Assembly (NCBI GenBank): GCA_028873595.1
Contig: JAPPOV010000007.1
Location: forward strand, 1-51,594
DNA length: 51,594 bases
Source of the DNA: Gemmatimonadota bacterium
Lineage (GTDB): Bacteria > Gemmatimonadota > Gemmatimonadetes > Longimicrobiales > Gaopeijiaceae
Direction: 5' to 3'
Below, one piece after another: positions 27,246-36,309 of the stretch. The notes under the pieces were generated by a model. The model ran no database searches. It saw only the letters and a list, made by a program, of their open reading frames with translations, and was not told where the DNA came from. The first letter of the stretch is position 1. Each line of letters opens with the position of its first letter. The translations under genes and the position numbers were made by a program.

Positions 27246-27696
27246 TCGCGTCTATTTCGGCGCGGAAATCGGGAGCAAAGGTGTGGCGGAGCGATTCCCA
27301 GTTACTCCAGAAGGCTTCACGAGTCACCGCTCCCGTCAATTGCCTCCGCCAATAATCTCTTCGAGCTGAGAACTCGGCATCGGTGAAGAGGCCCGCTTTG
27401 TTCTGATAATGCTCGTTTTCAAACGCTCTTAGCTGGCCGCCAACGTAGGCGCCCATATGGCTTCGCTGTTGAGGTGAGAGTCCCACGATCCCCTCGTTTC
27501 TCATTGCACCCAAAGCGTCTGACACCCCTTAAGGTGTCGCCATCCAACCGAGGTATTCCATGGTGTTCTCGGTGACCGCATTTCGAATCTGCGCCTGCAT
27601 CATTTGAGTGTTCTGCCGCATCTCCAGACCAACGAACACGAGCCCGAGAAACACCGCCGCCAGGCCGATTGACTCGCGCAGTTCGCTCTTGCCCAT
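27217..27696 (-). pseudogene. Membrane-anchored helical protein interrupted by TAA
   Basis: An ATG at 27696 with AGGAGG 7 bases before it opens a frame with a membrane helix (ESIGLAAVFLGLVFVGLEMRQNTQ), the common VGLxxRQNT start of a family of single-helix proteins. A TAA at 27531-27529 stops it after 55 codons, but the same frame continues with GVSDALGAMRNEGIVGL, FENEHYQNKAGLFTDAEF and FAPDFRAEID, the expected C-terminal half. The stop lies in a palindrome (GACACC..GGTGTC). Most likely a nonsense-mutated gene; a sequencing error is the alternative. Confidence 0.8.
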
Positions 27697-27921
27697 CGCT
27701 GCCTCCTGAGTTGAAGTCAGCTTGAAGGCTGTGGTCAGCTGGAGGGCTGGCGCAACGACTCGCGACTCTCTCTCGTGGCCCCCGTTACTCTTCTTCGAGC
27801 CCGTCCTCGTGCACAGCGCAACGTACCCGCCAGGTCAGCAGTATGCAGATACGGCTTGCGGGTCTTTGGATGACAACGGCAGACTGTGCTCGTAGGCAGC
27901 AAGTACGCAAAGGAGAGAGGA

Positions 27922-28419
27922 ATGGACGCGAAGAGACTTTTGGTTGGAACACTGAATGGCACGGTGGGAGCGCTTGTTACCGCGTTCTTGATATGGGAAG
28001 TACTCCTCACCGACTATTTCAGCGGTCAAATGCCGGGTATCGAGGCTCTCGATTCCCCAGATATGGTGCTCCAGGTGCTCGCCGCCGCTGTTCACGTGCT
28101 GCTGATCACGATTCTCCTCGGATGGAAGCAACCGACGAGCGGTAGTGAGGCGATGAAGGCCGGAGCTCTTGTAGGTGGCCTTCTGTGGGCAGGTGTGAAC
28201 CTGTGGAACACAGGGGCTTATGGGATGTGGACGCTGCAGGGAGCCCTTGTGGATGCGCTCATGTCCACCCTCCCGTTTGCGGTGGCTGCTTTTGCCGTCT
28301 ACTGGACCACGATGAGAGGTGAGCTTCAGTCAGGACGACTCATCACGGCCGACGGTGCCCGCGAGCACCTCGGTGATAGCGCTATCTCTGAAGCTGAAGG
28401 GAACACTTACGACGCATAG
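27922..28419 (+). CDS. Four-helix membrane protein of unknown function
   Basis: A 165-residue integral membrane protein with about four helices (GALVTAFLIWEVLL, LQVLAAAVHVLLITILL, GALVGGLLWAGVNLW, LMSTLPFAVAAFAVYW). No recognised family; it looks like other unnamed small inner-membrane proteins. The ATG at 27922 follows a near-perfect AGGAGAGAGGA. A strong hairpin 35 bases after the stop ends the unit. Confidence 0.72.
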   Translation: MDAKRLLVGTLNGTVGALVTAFLIWEVLLTDYFSGQMPGIEALDSPDMVLQVLAAAVHVLLITILLGWKQPTSGSEAMKAGALVGGLLWAGVNLWNTGAYGMWTLQGALVDALMSTLPFAVAAFAVYWTTMRGELQSGRLITADGAREHLGDSAISEAEGNTYDA

Positions 28420-28454
28420 GGCGCGCCTCTTCTCGCTTAATTGCGGAGAGCAAA

Positions 28455-28486
28455 CGACCCGCCCCCCGTTGCGCGGGGGCGGGTCG
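28455..28486. terminator. Strong hairpin terminator between convergent genes
   Basis: CGACCCGCCCCC (28455-28466) and GGGGGCGGGTCG (28475-28486) form a perfect 12-bp stem with an 8-base loop. On the minus strand it is followed by TTT. It separates the membrane protein (+) from the NTF2-fold gene (-) and may serve both. Confidence 0.7.
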
Positions 28487-28575
28487 GTCTCAGGAGCTCT
28501 GCGAAGCGGGATTTGGGTGCCGGAGACGACTCGAATTCCGAAGCTCTAGACTACTCTGACGGGCCCGCAGGTGAC

Positions 28576-28950
28576 TTAGGATTCGTTCGCGTTCCAGATC
28601 ACGTGTGAGTATAGCCAGTGTCCTTCGGGCTGCTGCTGAAAGACATCAGCGAACTTAATGGTCATGGAAGCTTCCTCGCCCCCTACTTCGACCGTCATAG
28701 ATCCCTTTCCGAAGCCGATCGCGAGTTCCCCGCTTTCGTCGATCTGATCGAAACCAAATTCGAACTCTTTTATCACAGGAAAGGTGTCCAGCCACTCTTT
28801 CACGTTAACCGCACCCTTAACCTGTTGTTCTCCGGGAGGGTCGAACACCACATCATCTGTGCAAAGGGAAAGAAGAGCATCCCAATCACGGTCTAGGCAG
28901 GCCTGAATCCATGGCGCGATGAGTGCCTCAATTTGAGTCTTTGAGTTCAT
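28576..28950 (-). CDS. NTF2-fold (SnoaL/DUF4440-like) protein
   Basis: A 124-residue protein with the NTF2-like cone fold pattern: IQACLDRDWDALLSLCTDDVVFDPPGE, VKEWLDTFPVI and SMTIKFADVFQQQPEGHWLYSHVIW. Such proteins are cyclases, isomerases or non-catalytic domains; no catalytic set is identifiable. ATG 28950 follows GGAGAGA at good spacing. Confidence 0.8.
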   Translation of the reverse strand: MNSKTQIEALIAPWIQACLDRDWDALLSLCTDDVVFDPPGEQQVKGAVNVKEWLDTFPVIKEFEFGFDQIDESGELAIGFGKGSMTVEVGGEEASMTIKFADVFQQQPEGHWLYSHVIWNANES

Positions 28951-29145
28951 TGCATGTCTCTCCGAACGTTCAGGGTGAACAGGCCAAGGATATCTCAGCA
29001 TCACTGCCCGAGCCACAGCCTTCTCGTGAAACTCTAGCTAGAAGTAGTCCATGATGAAGGCTATGAATACGGTATACTTAGCAGTGTAGGTGACGCGACG
29101 GAGTTTTTACCATCACTGCTTCTTGCTCCCGTGATCAGGTATTTC

Positions 29146-30672
29146 TTACCAGAACACGATGTAGAGCGCGACAGTGGTGAGTGCCACGACCACGCCACCC
29201 ACGCGTGCGCCTCGACTCGGCGTGAGGTCGATGTCTGACGCCGTCTCGTAGACGACCGGTTCGGTTCTCGGCCGGACAAGTGTGAATCCGGTCATCACGG
29301 CAATCACGGCCAAGAACGTGAACGCCATGTGGTTGAGAAAGGCGACCTCGGGCAGCTGCCAGTTCAGCATACCGTACGTGACCGGACCGATGAGCAGACC
29401 ACCCACAGCCGCCGAAAGCGGCGCGCGCGGAATCAGTAGCCCGAAGACGAAGACGGCCGTGATCGCAGGCGAGATGAAGCCCCACACGAGTTGCATATAC
29501 TCGTACACGCCTTCGAAGCGAGCGGGCAAGGGCGCCAGGAGGCATCCGAGGACGACGAAGACCGCTGTGGACATGCGGCCAACAAGAACGACCCGGTGCG
29601 CGTTGGCGTCAGGTAGCATGTGGCGCTTGTAGATGTCCATCGTGAAGAGCGTGGAGGCCGAATTCAGCATCGAGTCGAGACTGCTCATGACCGCTCCGAA
29701 GAGCGCGGCGAAGAACAGGCCTCGCAGCCCAGCGGGCAGCAGATCCCGGATGAGCATGGGATACGCCTGATCACCGTCTCCGATCGCGGAGCCATACAGC
29801 TGGAACGCGATGATCCCGGGGAAGACCACGATGAACGGAATGATGAGCTTCAGGCCTGCGGCGAAGACGATGCCTCGCTGGCCCGCCGCGAGGGATCTTG
29901 CCCCCAGCGTACGCTGGGTGATGAACTGGTTGAAGCCCCAGTAGAACATGTTCGGGATCCAGATTCCGAGCAGGAAGATGGTCCAGGGTAACTCAGGATC
30001 ATCCGCGGGGAGTATCATGTGCAGCTTGTCCGCATTCGTGTCGAGGAACGAACGCAGGCCACCGACCTCTCCGAGTCCGATGTACGTCACGATGCAGCCG
30101 CCGATCAGCAGCGCAGAGCCCTGAAGGAGGTCGGACCAGACGACCGCTTTGAGTCCGCCGTACACCGTGTACGCGCCGGCCAGGATCCCGATCAGCCAGA
30201 TTCCAGGTAGCAGGCCAAGGCCAAAGATCGTCTGGAGCCCCAGCGCGCCCGAGTAGAGAACCCCTGCGATCGCGACGCCTACGTATGCCGCCATCAGGTA
30301 CAGCGCCATGATCGTACGCGCCGGGTTTCCGTACCGATGTTCCAGGAACTCGGGCATCGTGAAGATCCCGAGGCGGAGAAAGAGCGGCAGGACCCAGAAG
30401 GCCACGATCACCAGAGAAAGCGCGGCGATCCACTCGTACGATGCGATCGCGAGACCTGCGGAACCGAAGCCGGAGCCCGCCATCCCGATGAAATGCTCCG
30501 TGGAGATGTTCGACGCGATCAGGCTGAAGCCGATCAGCCACCACGTCAGACTGCGCCCTGCGAGGAAGTAATCCTCTCCCGTGTCCTCATCCCGAGATGC
30601 GTACAGCGAGATTCCGATCACGGCCGCGAGGAAAGCGACGAAGGCGATCGCATCGACGAAGGTCAGGCCCAC
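29146..30672 (-). CDS. Sodium:solute symporter (SSS family)
   Basis: A 508-residue symporter with about 13-14 helices. SSS marks: GEDYFLAGRSLTWWLIGFSLIASNISTEHFIGMAG, VYGGLKAVVWSDLLQG and FGAVMSSLDSMLNSASTLFTMDIYK, the last holding the sodium-binding Ser pair. The start is a GTG at 30672 with GGGAG about 6 bases upstream; the frame stays open further upstream only as an antisense shadow of the aminotransferase gene. Substrate may be a sugar, inositol or organic acid. Divergent from the aminotransferase. Confidence 0.9.
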   Translation of the reverse strand: MGLTFVDAIAFVAFLAAVIGISLYASRDEDTGEDYFLAGRSLTWWLIGFSLIASNISTEHFIGMAGSGFGSAGLAIASYEWIAALSLVIVAFWVLPLFLRLGIFTMPEFLEHRYGNPARTIMALYLMAAYVGVAIAGVLYSGALGLQTIFGLGLLPGIWLIGILAGAYTVYGGLKAVVWSDLLQGSALLIGGCIVTYIGLGEVGGLRSFLDTNADKLHMILPADDPELPWTIFLLGIWIPNMFYWGFNQFITQRTLGARSLAAGQRGIVFAAGLKLIIPFIVVFPGIIAFQLYGSAIGDGDQAYPMLIRDLLPAGLRGLFFAALFGAVMSSLDSMLNSASTLFTMDIYKRHMLPDANAHRVVLVGRMSTAVFVVLGCLLAPLPARFEGVYEYMQLVWGFISPAITAVFVFGLLIPRAPLSAAVGGLLIGPVTYGMLNWQLPEVAFLNHMAFTFLAVIAVMTGFTLVRPRTEPVVYETASDIDLTPSRGARVGGVVVALTTVALYIVFW

Positions 30673-30886
30673 GGTGGTCTCCCGCGTATGTGCCCTTGGG
30701 TGGCCGGGAGAAGCTAGGCGCGAGGGGGGGGTGCGACTACTACCACGCCGGAGTGTCTGCGCGGTGAGCATGGTGCTCCGGCCCCCCGGCTGGCCGTTTA
30801 TGCGATGTGCGAAGTGATGGCCACGCCCGTAGACTACGCTCAAACGGGCGATCCGCCCTGATGCTTCCGCAGCGAGACCGTCGTTC

Positions 30887-30994
30887 ATGGACCATTTCCT
30901 CGCCGCCACGGTAGGCGCGTGGGCCCTGCTCACTCGTGGGGCCGTGCTCTTCTGCCTCACTGTGGGCGTTGCGAGACGCCGTGCCTGGCGATGA
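30887..30994 (+). CDS. Possible 35-residue single-helix membrane protein
   Basis: ATG at 30887 opens 35 codons: MDHFLAATV, a hydrophobic stretch (GAWALLTRGAVLFCLTVGVA) and a basic tail ARRRAWR, as in a small inner-membrane protein with the tail in the cytoplasm. Its TGA (30992-30994) overlaps the ATG of the aminotransferase (ATGA), a typical coupling. The ribosome site is weak. It may be real or a fortuitous leader. Confidence 0.4.
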   Translation: MDHFLAATVGAWALLTRGAVLFCLTVGVARRRAWR

Positions 30995-32304
30995 CTGATT
31001 CTCTCTCGTTCCGTGGCCGGCGCGCTGCTGGTACGCCATTGCGTATCGATTACGACGCGTTTCGCGAGACGGAACGGGACCGTTACCACCCGACCGCGAA
31101 TCCGAACGGAAAGATCCCGCTCAACATTGCGGAGAACCGCCTGAGTTGGCCGGAGCTGCGTGAGAGGATCGAATCCATCACGAAATGCGAGCCGATACCG
31201 GATTGGGTACCGGGGTACACGTCTGCCGGAGGGGCACCGCCGTTCCGGGAGGCGCTCGCTCACTTTCTCGAGACGCATCTGACTGGGTGCCCGATTGATC
31301 CCGAGGGGGTCGTAGCATCGACCGGGGCTACGAGCGTCATCGAGATGTCGGCGTTCATACTCGCTGAGGCGGGTGAAGTGGCCGTGATCCCAGCCCCCAG
31401 TTATCCGGTCTACTCGCGGGATCTCGGCAATTTTTCGGCGGTCCAGCGCTACGACCTGGTCACGCATCACGACCCGGTGGACATTGCTGCCGGTCCACTC
31501 CTGACGATCGGGCATCTCGAGGCGGCACGTGAGGAGATCATCGTCTCCGGCCGGCACTTCCGGATGCTGATCCTGACGTCGCCGGACAATCCCACGGGCG
31601 GCATCTACTCGATCGACCGGCTACGCTCGATCGCCGAGTGGTGTATCGAGCGCGAAATCCATCTCGTGGTGAATGAGATCTACGGGCTGTCGATCATCGA
31701 CACGGCGCACCCCGACATCCGAGACGACTACGGGGAAGAGCTGAACTTCACGTCGTTCGCTCGGGTGATGGCCGAGCGACAGAGTGAGTACCTGCATCTG
31801 TGGTATGCGCTGTCGAAAGATCTCGGCATCTCCGGCTTTCGGGTCGGGAGCCTCTGGACGCTGAATGAAGACGTGCTTCGCGCGTACGAGAACCTCAACC
31901 TCACGCACTCGGTTTCGAATCACACGCAGTGGCTTCTGAGTCGACTGCTGACGGAGGATGAGTTCCTGCGTGGCTACATCGAACGGAATCAGAAACGACT
32001 CACCGCGTCCTATGCGCTTGCGGCTCGCGCCTTCCGAGAGATGGGTGTTCCCTACGTTCCCAGCCGGGGAAGCCTTTTCCTCTGGGTCGACTTGTCCGAG
32101 TTCCTCGATGAGGCGTCCGAAGAAGCCGAGATGCGATTGTGGCGCGAGGTCTTCGACGACGCAGGGGTGCTTTTGACACCGGGCGTGGGCTTCGGCCATT
32201 CCAAGCATGGACAGTACCGTGTCGTCTATCCGTGTGTGCAGCCGGATGAACTGGCCGAAGCCATGGGGCGACTGGCACGCTTTGTGGATTCGAGACGGAG
32301 CTGA
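30991..32304 (+). CDS. Class I/II aminotransferase (ACC-synthase-like)
   Basis: A 437-residue PLP enzyme. Motifs: NGKIPLNIAENR, TSAGGAPPFREAL, LTSPDNPTGGIYSIDRL, LVVNEIYG and YALSKDLGISGFRVG with Lys276 as the PLP Schiff base. It most resembles the group that includes plant ACC synthases and related bacterial aminotransferases. The ATG at 30991 matches the family; an upstream small ORF overlaps it by 4 bases. Substrate unknown. Confidence 0.9.
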   Translation: MTDSLSFRGRRAAGTPLRIDYDAFRETERDRYHPTANPNGKIPLNIAENRLSWPELRERIESITKCEPIPDWVPGYTSAGGAPPFREALAHFLETHLTGCPIDPEGVVASTGATSVIEMSAFILAEAGEVAVIPAPSYPVYSRDLGNFSAVQRYDLVTHHDPVDIAAGPLLTIGHLEAAREEIIVSGRHFRMLILTSPDNPTGGIYSIDRLRSIAEWCIEREIHLVVNEIYGLSIIDTAHPDIRDDYGEELNFTSFARVMAERQSEYLHLWYALSKDLGISGFRVGSLWTLNEDVLRAYENLNLTHSVSNHTQWLLSRLLTEDEFLRGYIERNQKRLTASYALAARAFREMGVPYVPSRGSLFLWVDLSEFLDEASEEAEMRLWREVFDDAGVLLTPGVGFGHSKHGQYRVVYPCVQPDELAEAMGRLARFVDSRRS

Positions 32305-32462
32305 GCTCATCCCGAAGTCAGTTGTGATTGTGGCGACTGACGGGGGAACATCGAGGTAGATCCCGGAAACTCGATCGCGGGCTTCTCCCGACTTGTGGGG
32401 GCGCGCGGCCACGTACAGACTCACATGTTGTTCTGAACACGCGCCTACGGAGGCAACCCCCT

Positions 32463-33893
32463 ATGTGGTTCGAGACGATCATCCGGGAAGAAACCGGATG
32501 TGCGGCCTACATGATCGGATGTCAGCGCACCAACGAGTGTGCGGTCTTCGACCCGCTGTGGGACATCCAGCCGTATCTGGATATGGCGAAGAAGCACGGG
32601 TCGGAGGTCCGCTACGTCATCGACTCTCACAGCCATGCCGATCACGTCTCCGGCGCTCGCCTTCTGGCGGAGGCGACAGATGGAGAGCTGATCCTGCCCG
32701 AGCTCGCCGACGTCACCTACGAAGCAACCCGGGTGAAGCATGGTGACCTTCTTCGCCTTGGCGGAGTGGGGCTTGAGATCATGCACGTGCCCGGGCATCG
32801 CCCGGAACAGATCAACCTCGTCGTCTACGACTACCCGCGAGGCGACGAGCCGTGGTTCGTCCTGACGGCTGATTTCGTGATGGTCGGCGACGTCGCGCGA
32901 CCCGACCTGGCGCAAAAGGGCGAGGATGGTGCCCCTGTCCTCTTCGACGTCAGTATCCCGAGGTTTCTCGATCTCCCAGATCATGTGGAGGTGTATCCAG
33001 GCCATTTGGCCGGCTCCACCTGAGGACGCGTCTCCAGTGGCAAGGTTGTCACAAGCGTAGGGTACGAGCGCCGCTTCAACGATGCGCTCAGGATCAAGGA
33101 CCGAGAGAGGTTTACGGCCTACATGGACGAGGATCAGCCGATCAAGCCAGCGAACATTCTCAACATTGTGGCGATCAATCAGGGCAGGCGTGAGCTCACG
33201 CGAGGCATCTCGAAGATCAGGGCGCTGAATCCGGCCGACGTGGAGTCTCTCTTGAAGGACGGGCACTATCTGGTTGATGCCCGTTCGTCTGCAGCTTGGG
33301 GCGCGGGGCACGTGGAAGGGTCGCTCAATGTTCAGATGAGCAGCCCGGAGTTCGAGCAGCGCGTTGGGTGGGTCGTTCCCGATGATTCACCGATCATTCT
33401 CTTGACTCACAAGGACGACGAGGCGCAGTCGTGCCTCTACGACATGGGCTTCATTGGCCTGGATCAGTTCGTCGTCGGCTTTCTCGAAGGTGGTTTGCCC
33501 GCGTGGATGAACTCGGGCCGTCCGGTCCAGACCACGCCGCAGTTGGACGTCTTCACCTTGAATGAGCGTATGTCGTCGAACGGGCTTCGCGTGCTCGACG
33601 CCCGGGAGCAGGACGAGTGGGACGACGGGCATATCGACGGCGCGGTGATGATGCCGTACACGCGACTGGCCCCGCAGCTCGGCAAGGCGCCTCGGTTCGA
33701 CGAGCTCAATCTCGAAAAGGACGCGAGTATCGCCGTGACGTGCGCGACAGGAAATCGCTCGAGCACGGCGATCAGCTTGATGCTGCGTGAGGGGTATACC
33801 CGTCTCTACAACGTTACCGGTGGTATGGAAGCCTGGGGGAATGCCCGCCTTCCGATGGTCGATGCCACGGGTGCAGCCTGCTCGCTCGGGTAG
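32463..33893 (+). CDS. Persulfide dioxygenase-rhodanese fusion with in-frame UGA (candidate selenoprotein)
   Basis: One 476-codon frame, broken only by UGA at 33021. Residues 1-186 are an ETHE1/CstB-like MBL domain: iron ligands in DSHSHADHVSG (His56, His58, Asp60, His61), VPGHRPEQ, GDVARPDL and VYPGHLAGS. Residue 187 is the UGA. From memory of the family this position is a conserved Cys (AGSxCG; Cys201 of Staphylococcus CstB). Then come a linker (VGYERRFNDAL, YMDEDQPIKPAN), a rhodanese domain without active Cys (LTHKDDEAQ) and a second rhodanese with Cys427 in TCATGNRSS. Such fusions oxidise glutathione persulfide and transfer sulfane sulfur in sulfide detoxification. GGAGG precedes the ATG. 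Automated calling would split it into 32463-33023 and 33123-33893. Confidence 0.72.
33021..33023 (+). other. In-frame UGA at a conserved Cys position
   Basis: TGA follows codons for HLAGST and precedes GRVSSGK in the same frame. One base separates TGA from the Cys codon TGC or TGT, so selenocysteine, nonsense mutation and sequencing error are all possible. Confidence 0.55.
33026..33058 (+). promoter_or_regulatory. SECIS-like hairpin after the in-frame UGA
   Basis: Lower stem ACGC/GCGT (33026-33029, 33055-33058); upper stem GTGGCA/TGTCAC (33037-33042, 33047-33052, one G-U pair) closing the loop AGGT. The GG of the loop falls at positions 24 and 25 counted from the U of UGA; the E. coli fdhF SECIS has its GGU at 22-24. 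The internal loop is asymmetric. Hand-folded. Confidence 0.4.
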
Positions 33894-33935
33894 AGGTCAC
33901 GGGCTCGAGGAGCACTCATCGGAGGCAGCGAAGGG

Positions 33936-34547
33936 TCAGGGCGCGATCCACCGGCCTGACCATTCGGCCTCTTCGCGCGTGAACAGGGCACGCTGGTGAC
34001 CTTCGAAGCGAAGATGGAGCCAGTCGATTTCCGTGAGTGTACAGCGCACCACGCAAAAGTTCTCTCGGCACCGGGCGAGGGCCTGCGGATCAGCAGCTTC
34101 GAGGTCAACGAGCGAGGGTAGTGGAACGTTCGGTTGTTCCGTGGACTGTCCGGGCCCCAGCGCCTGTCCGTAACACCGCCGTCCGAGCGGCGTCACACTC
34201 GCCCACGCACGGTCCGCCACGTCCCCTTCGGTATATGTCGACGCCTGTCCGAGGATGCGTAGCTGGATCTTTCGCTCACGGTCGTAAAAGTGCCATGCGA
34301 GTTCGGGAGACCTAGTCAGATCCGCTCGTTTCAGGCTTCGCGCGTCGGTGTGGAAGCCGAGCTCAGCGACGTCACGGTCGACATGTCGGAGGACCACGGT
34401 GCGAAGCTGAGCGATCCCGTCCCGGGTCGTGCCGACGGTGGGCGTATGGAATGCGTCTCGAGCGTGTTTGCACCCTTCAGCGAGTGACGTCCACGTGTCT
34501 TCCAGAATGTCTGCAAGAGGGCCGGGCAGAGACTGAGGGCGAGGCAT
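33936..34547 (-). CDS. Pyridoxamine 5'-phosphate oxidase-like flavoprotein
   Basis: A 203-residue FMN-binding split-barrel protein of the Alr4036/PNPOx-like group: TVGTTRDGIAQLRTVVLRHVD, FHTDARSLKRADL and LAWHFYDRERKIQLRILG are the FMN-phosphate and dimer contacts; HLRFEGHQRALFTREE ends it. The true pdxH C-terminal motif is not obvious, so the role in vitamin B6 salvage is not assured. The ATG at 34547 is preferred over TTG 34562. Confidence 0.82.
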   Translation of the reverse strand: MPRPQSLPGPLADILEDTWTSLAEGCKHARDAFHTPTVGTTRDGIAQLRTVVLRHVDRDVAELGFHTDARSLKRADLTRSPELAWHFYDRERKIQLRILGQASTYTEGDVADRAWASVTPLGRRCYGQALGPGQSTEQPNVPLPSLVDLEAADPQALARCRENFCVVRCTLTEIDWLHLRFEGHQRALFTREEAEWSGRWIAP

Positions 34548-34689
34548 GCGAGCGAGGCTCAAGGGGCTTCGACTGAGTCCAGAGACTAGATGCTCTCGGA
34601 GCTACGCGATACCCGGAGTGGGTGTTCGACGCCGTCATAGGAGTCGAGTCCACCGCTCCGGTCACACTTGTTCCACGAGTCCAGGAGTC

Positions 34690-36309
34690 CTACCGGGCCC
34701 GCCAGACCCCGGAACCGAAGCCTGCGACCGCTGACCCCGCAATGAATCCGCCGGCCGCCACGTACATCGTCGACTGAACTTCAGCGCCATACCGCCGGAT
34801 GATCACGGCCCTGAGGATCAGCGCGACGATCGCGGTCCAACCCGCGGCCGGATTCAGAATCAGCAGACCCGTGGCGAGGAGGACACCCATCTGCCGCGTC
34901 GCCCCACCGATGAACTGGACGATGGCGCCGGGTACGGCCCAGAGGAGCAGGTATCGCGCCAGTTCGGGGCTCGCACCCGCTGCGACGGTCGATACGTAAA
35001 CGCGATCAAGGGGGGGGACCAGGTCCGCGCTGAAGTACCGCTCCCACGAAAACCAGACGAAGAGACCGGCCACGGCAAACCCGAGCATCTCCGCGAAATA
35101 CTGCTGGCGCCGTCCCGCTCGCTCGAAATCCGGGTCCGACCCCCGACCCCGCAGGATCCAACCGGCTTTCAGGTCGTATCCCATGTCCGCGAACGCCGGC
35201 CCGGTTGCGGCTGTGAAGCCGACGAGGAGTGCCAGCGGAGTTTCGGGGAAGCCGAGCAGCATGCCGATGACGAGGAAGATCAGCGCGGTCGCGAACGCCG
35301 GAAACCAACCCGAGTGCATCGCCGAGAGGCCGACCACCAGCTCGGAGACCAGCGCGGCCGTCGCGGCGAAAAGGATGAAGCCTACGAGCATGGGCGCAGA
35401 CATCTCGGATGTGACGCCGGCAAGGAGTGCGATCAGTGTGGCCGTCGTGAGGAAGGCGATGAAGCCGCCACCCAGAACTCGTCCGAACACGGCCCCCGGG
35501 ACTGTCGGACTGTCGAGGGCCTCGCCGGATTCCTGCCGCGCGAAGTCGGCGACGGGTGGGGCGCGTCGCACGGCCACCAACATCTGACCTAATGCGACTG
35601 CCCCCGCTCCGATCATGATCCCATGCGGAACGTAGAGGCCGTTGAGGTCCACACCGGTGGCCTCCGGCACATAGGCCCGTAACAGAAGTCCCACGGCGAA
35701 CATCGTGAGGGCCCACGCGTTCCCGATCCAGCAGACGCCGAAGACGTCCATGGGAATACCCAGGAGCTGACCTGTACCGCCGGCTACGCCGCCTGCAGCG
35801 AGCAGGCGGGCACGACCGCCTCCCTCGTCCCCGGAGATCAGAACTTCGGCCGTGGCGACGCCGGACGGCCACAGCCCTGAGGCTGGAAACGTCGTCGAAT
35901 CGAAGGACCGGTAGAGGATCGTGGCGTCGATCACGAGGGCGAGACATGCCCCGAGAAACATCGGACCGATCAGATCCGTGCGGCCCATGAGCCACGGAAT
36001 GCCGATGGGCAGAAGCAGGGCGTTGGCGCCCCCGAAGGTCGCCCCGGAGATGACGGTCTGGAGCAGGTTTTGTCGGTGCAGATCACCCATGCCACGAAAC
36101 AGAGCGATGGGGATCCGCGCGAGGGTCAGGGCCACGATCGCACCGATCACGGAGCTGTTGGGCGTCACGCCGACGCGGGTGATCAACTGGATACCGATGA
36201 TCGCGCCGAGGACGGCCATGAGCGCGCCGAGCAGGAAGGTCCCTGGTTCGGCCAGCCGTGGGTGTGAGCGGGGTGTCCCCAAGGTGTCGCCTGCGGTCCG
36301 GTCGTTCAT
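34690..36309 (-). CDS. OPT-family transporter
   Basis: A 539-residue transporter with about 14-16 helices: GAIIGIQLITRVGVTPNSSVIGAIV, TVISGATFGGANALLLPIGIPWLMG, GVAGGTGQLLGIPMDVFGVCWIG, a late VQFIGGATRQMGVLLATGLLI. This is the OPT/YSL pattern, which carries oligopeptides or metal-chelate compounds. ATG at 36309 overlaps the TGA of the AroM-like gene (TGATG), so they form a coupled operon. Confidence 0.85.
   Translation of the reverse strand: MNDRTAGDTLGTPRSHPRLAEPGTFLLGALMAVLGAIIGIQLITRVGVTPNSSVIGAIVALTLARIPIALFRGMGDLHRQNLLQTVISGATFGGANALLLPIGIPWLMGRTDLIGPMFLGACLALVIDATILYRSFDSTTFPASGLWPSGVATAEVLISGDEGGGRARLLAAGGVAGGTGQLLGIPMDVFGVCWIGNAWALTMFAVGLLLRAYVPEATGVDLNGLYVPHGIMIGAGAVALGQMLVAVRRAPPVADFARQESGEALDSPTVPGAVFGRVLGGGFIAFLTTATLIALLAGVTSEMSAPMLVGFILFAATAALVSELVVGLSAMHSGWFPAFATALIFLVIGMLLGFPETPLALLVGFTAATGPAFADMGYDLKAGWILRGRGSDPDFERAGRRQQYFAEMLGFAVAGLFVWFSWERYFSADLVPPLDRVYVSTVAAGASPELARYLLLWAVPGAIVQFIGGATRQMGVLLATGLLILNPAAGWTAIVALILRAVIIRRYGAEVQSTMYVAAGGFIAGSAVAGFGSGVWRAR

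Noticed and set aside
30673..31557. Long open extension of the symporter frame upstream
   Set aside because: Antisense to the aminotransferase, low-complexity Arg-rich translation, and a good GTG start with GGGAG exists at 30672.
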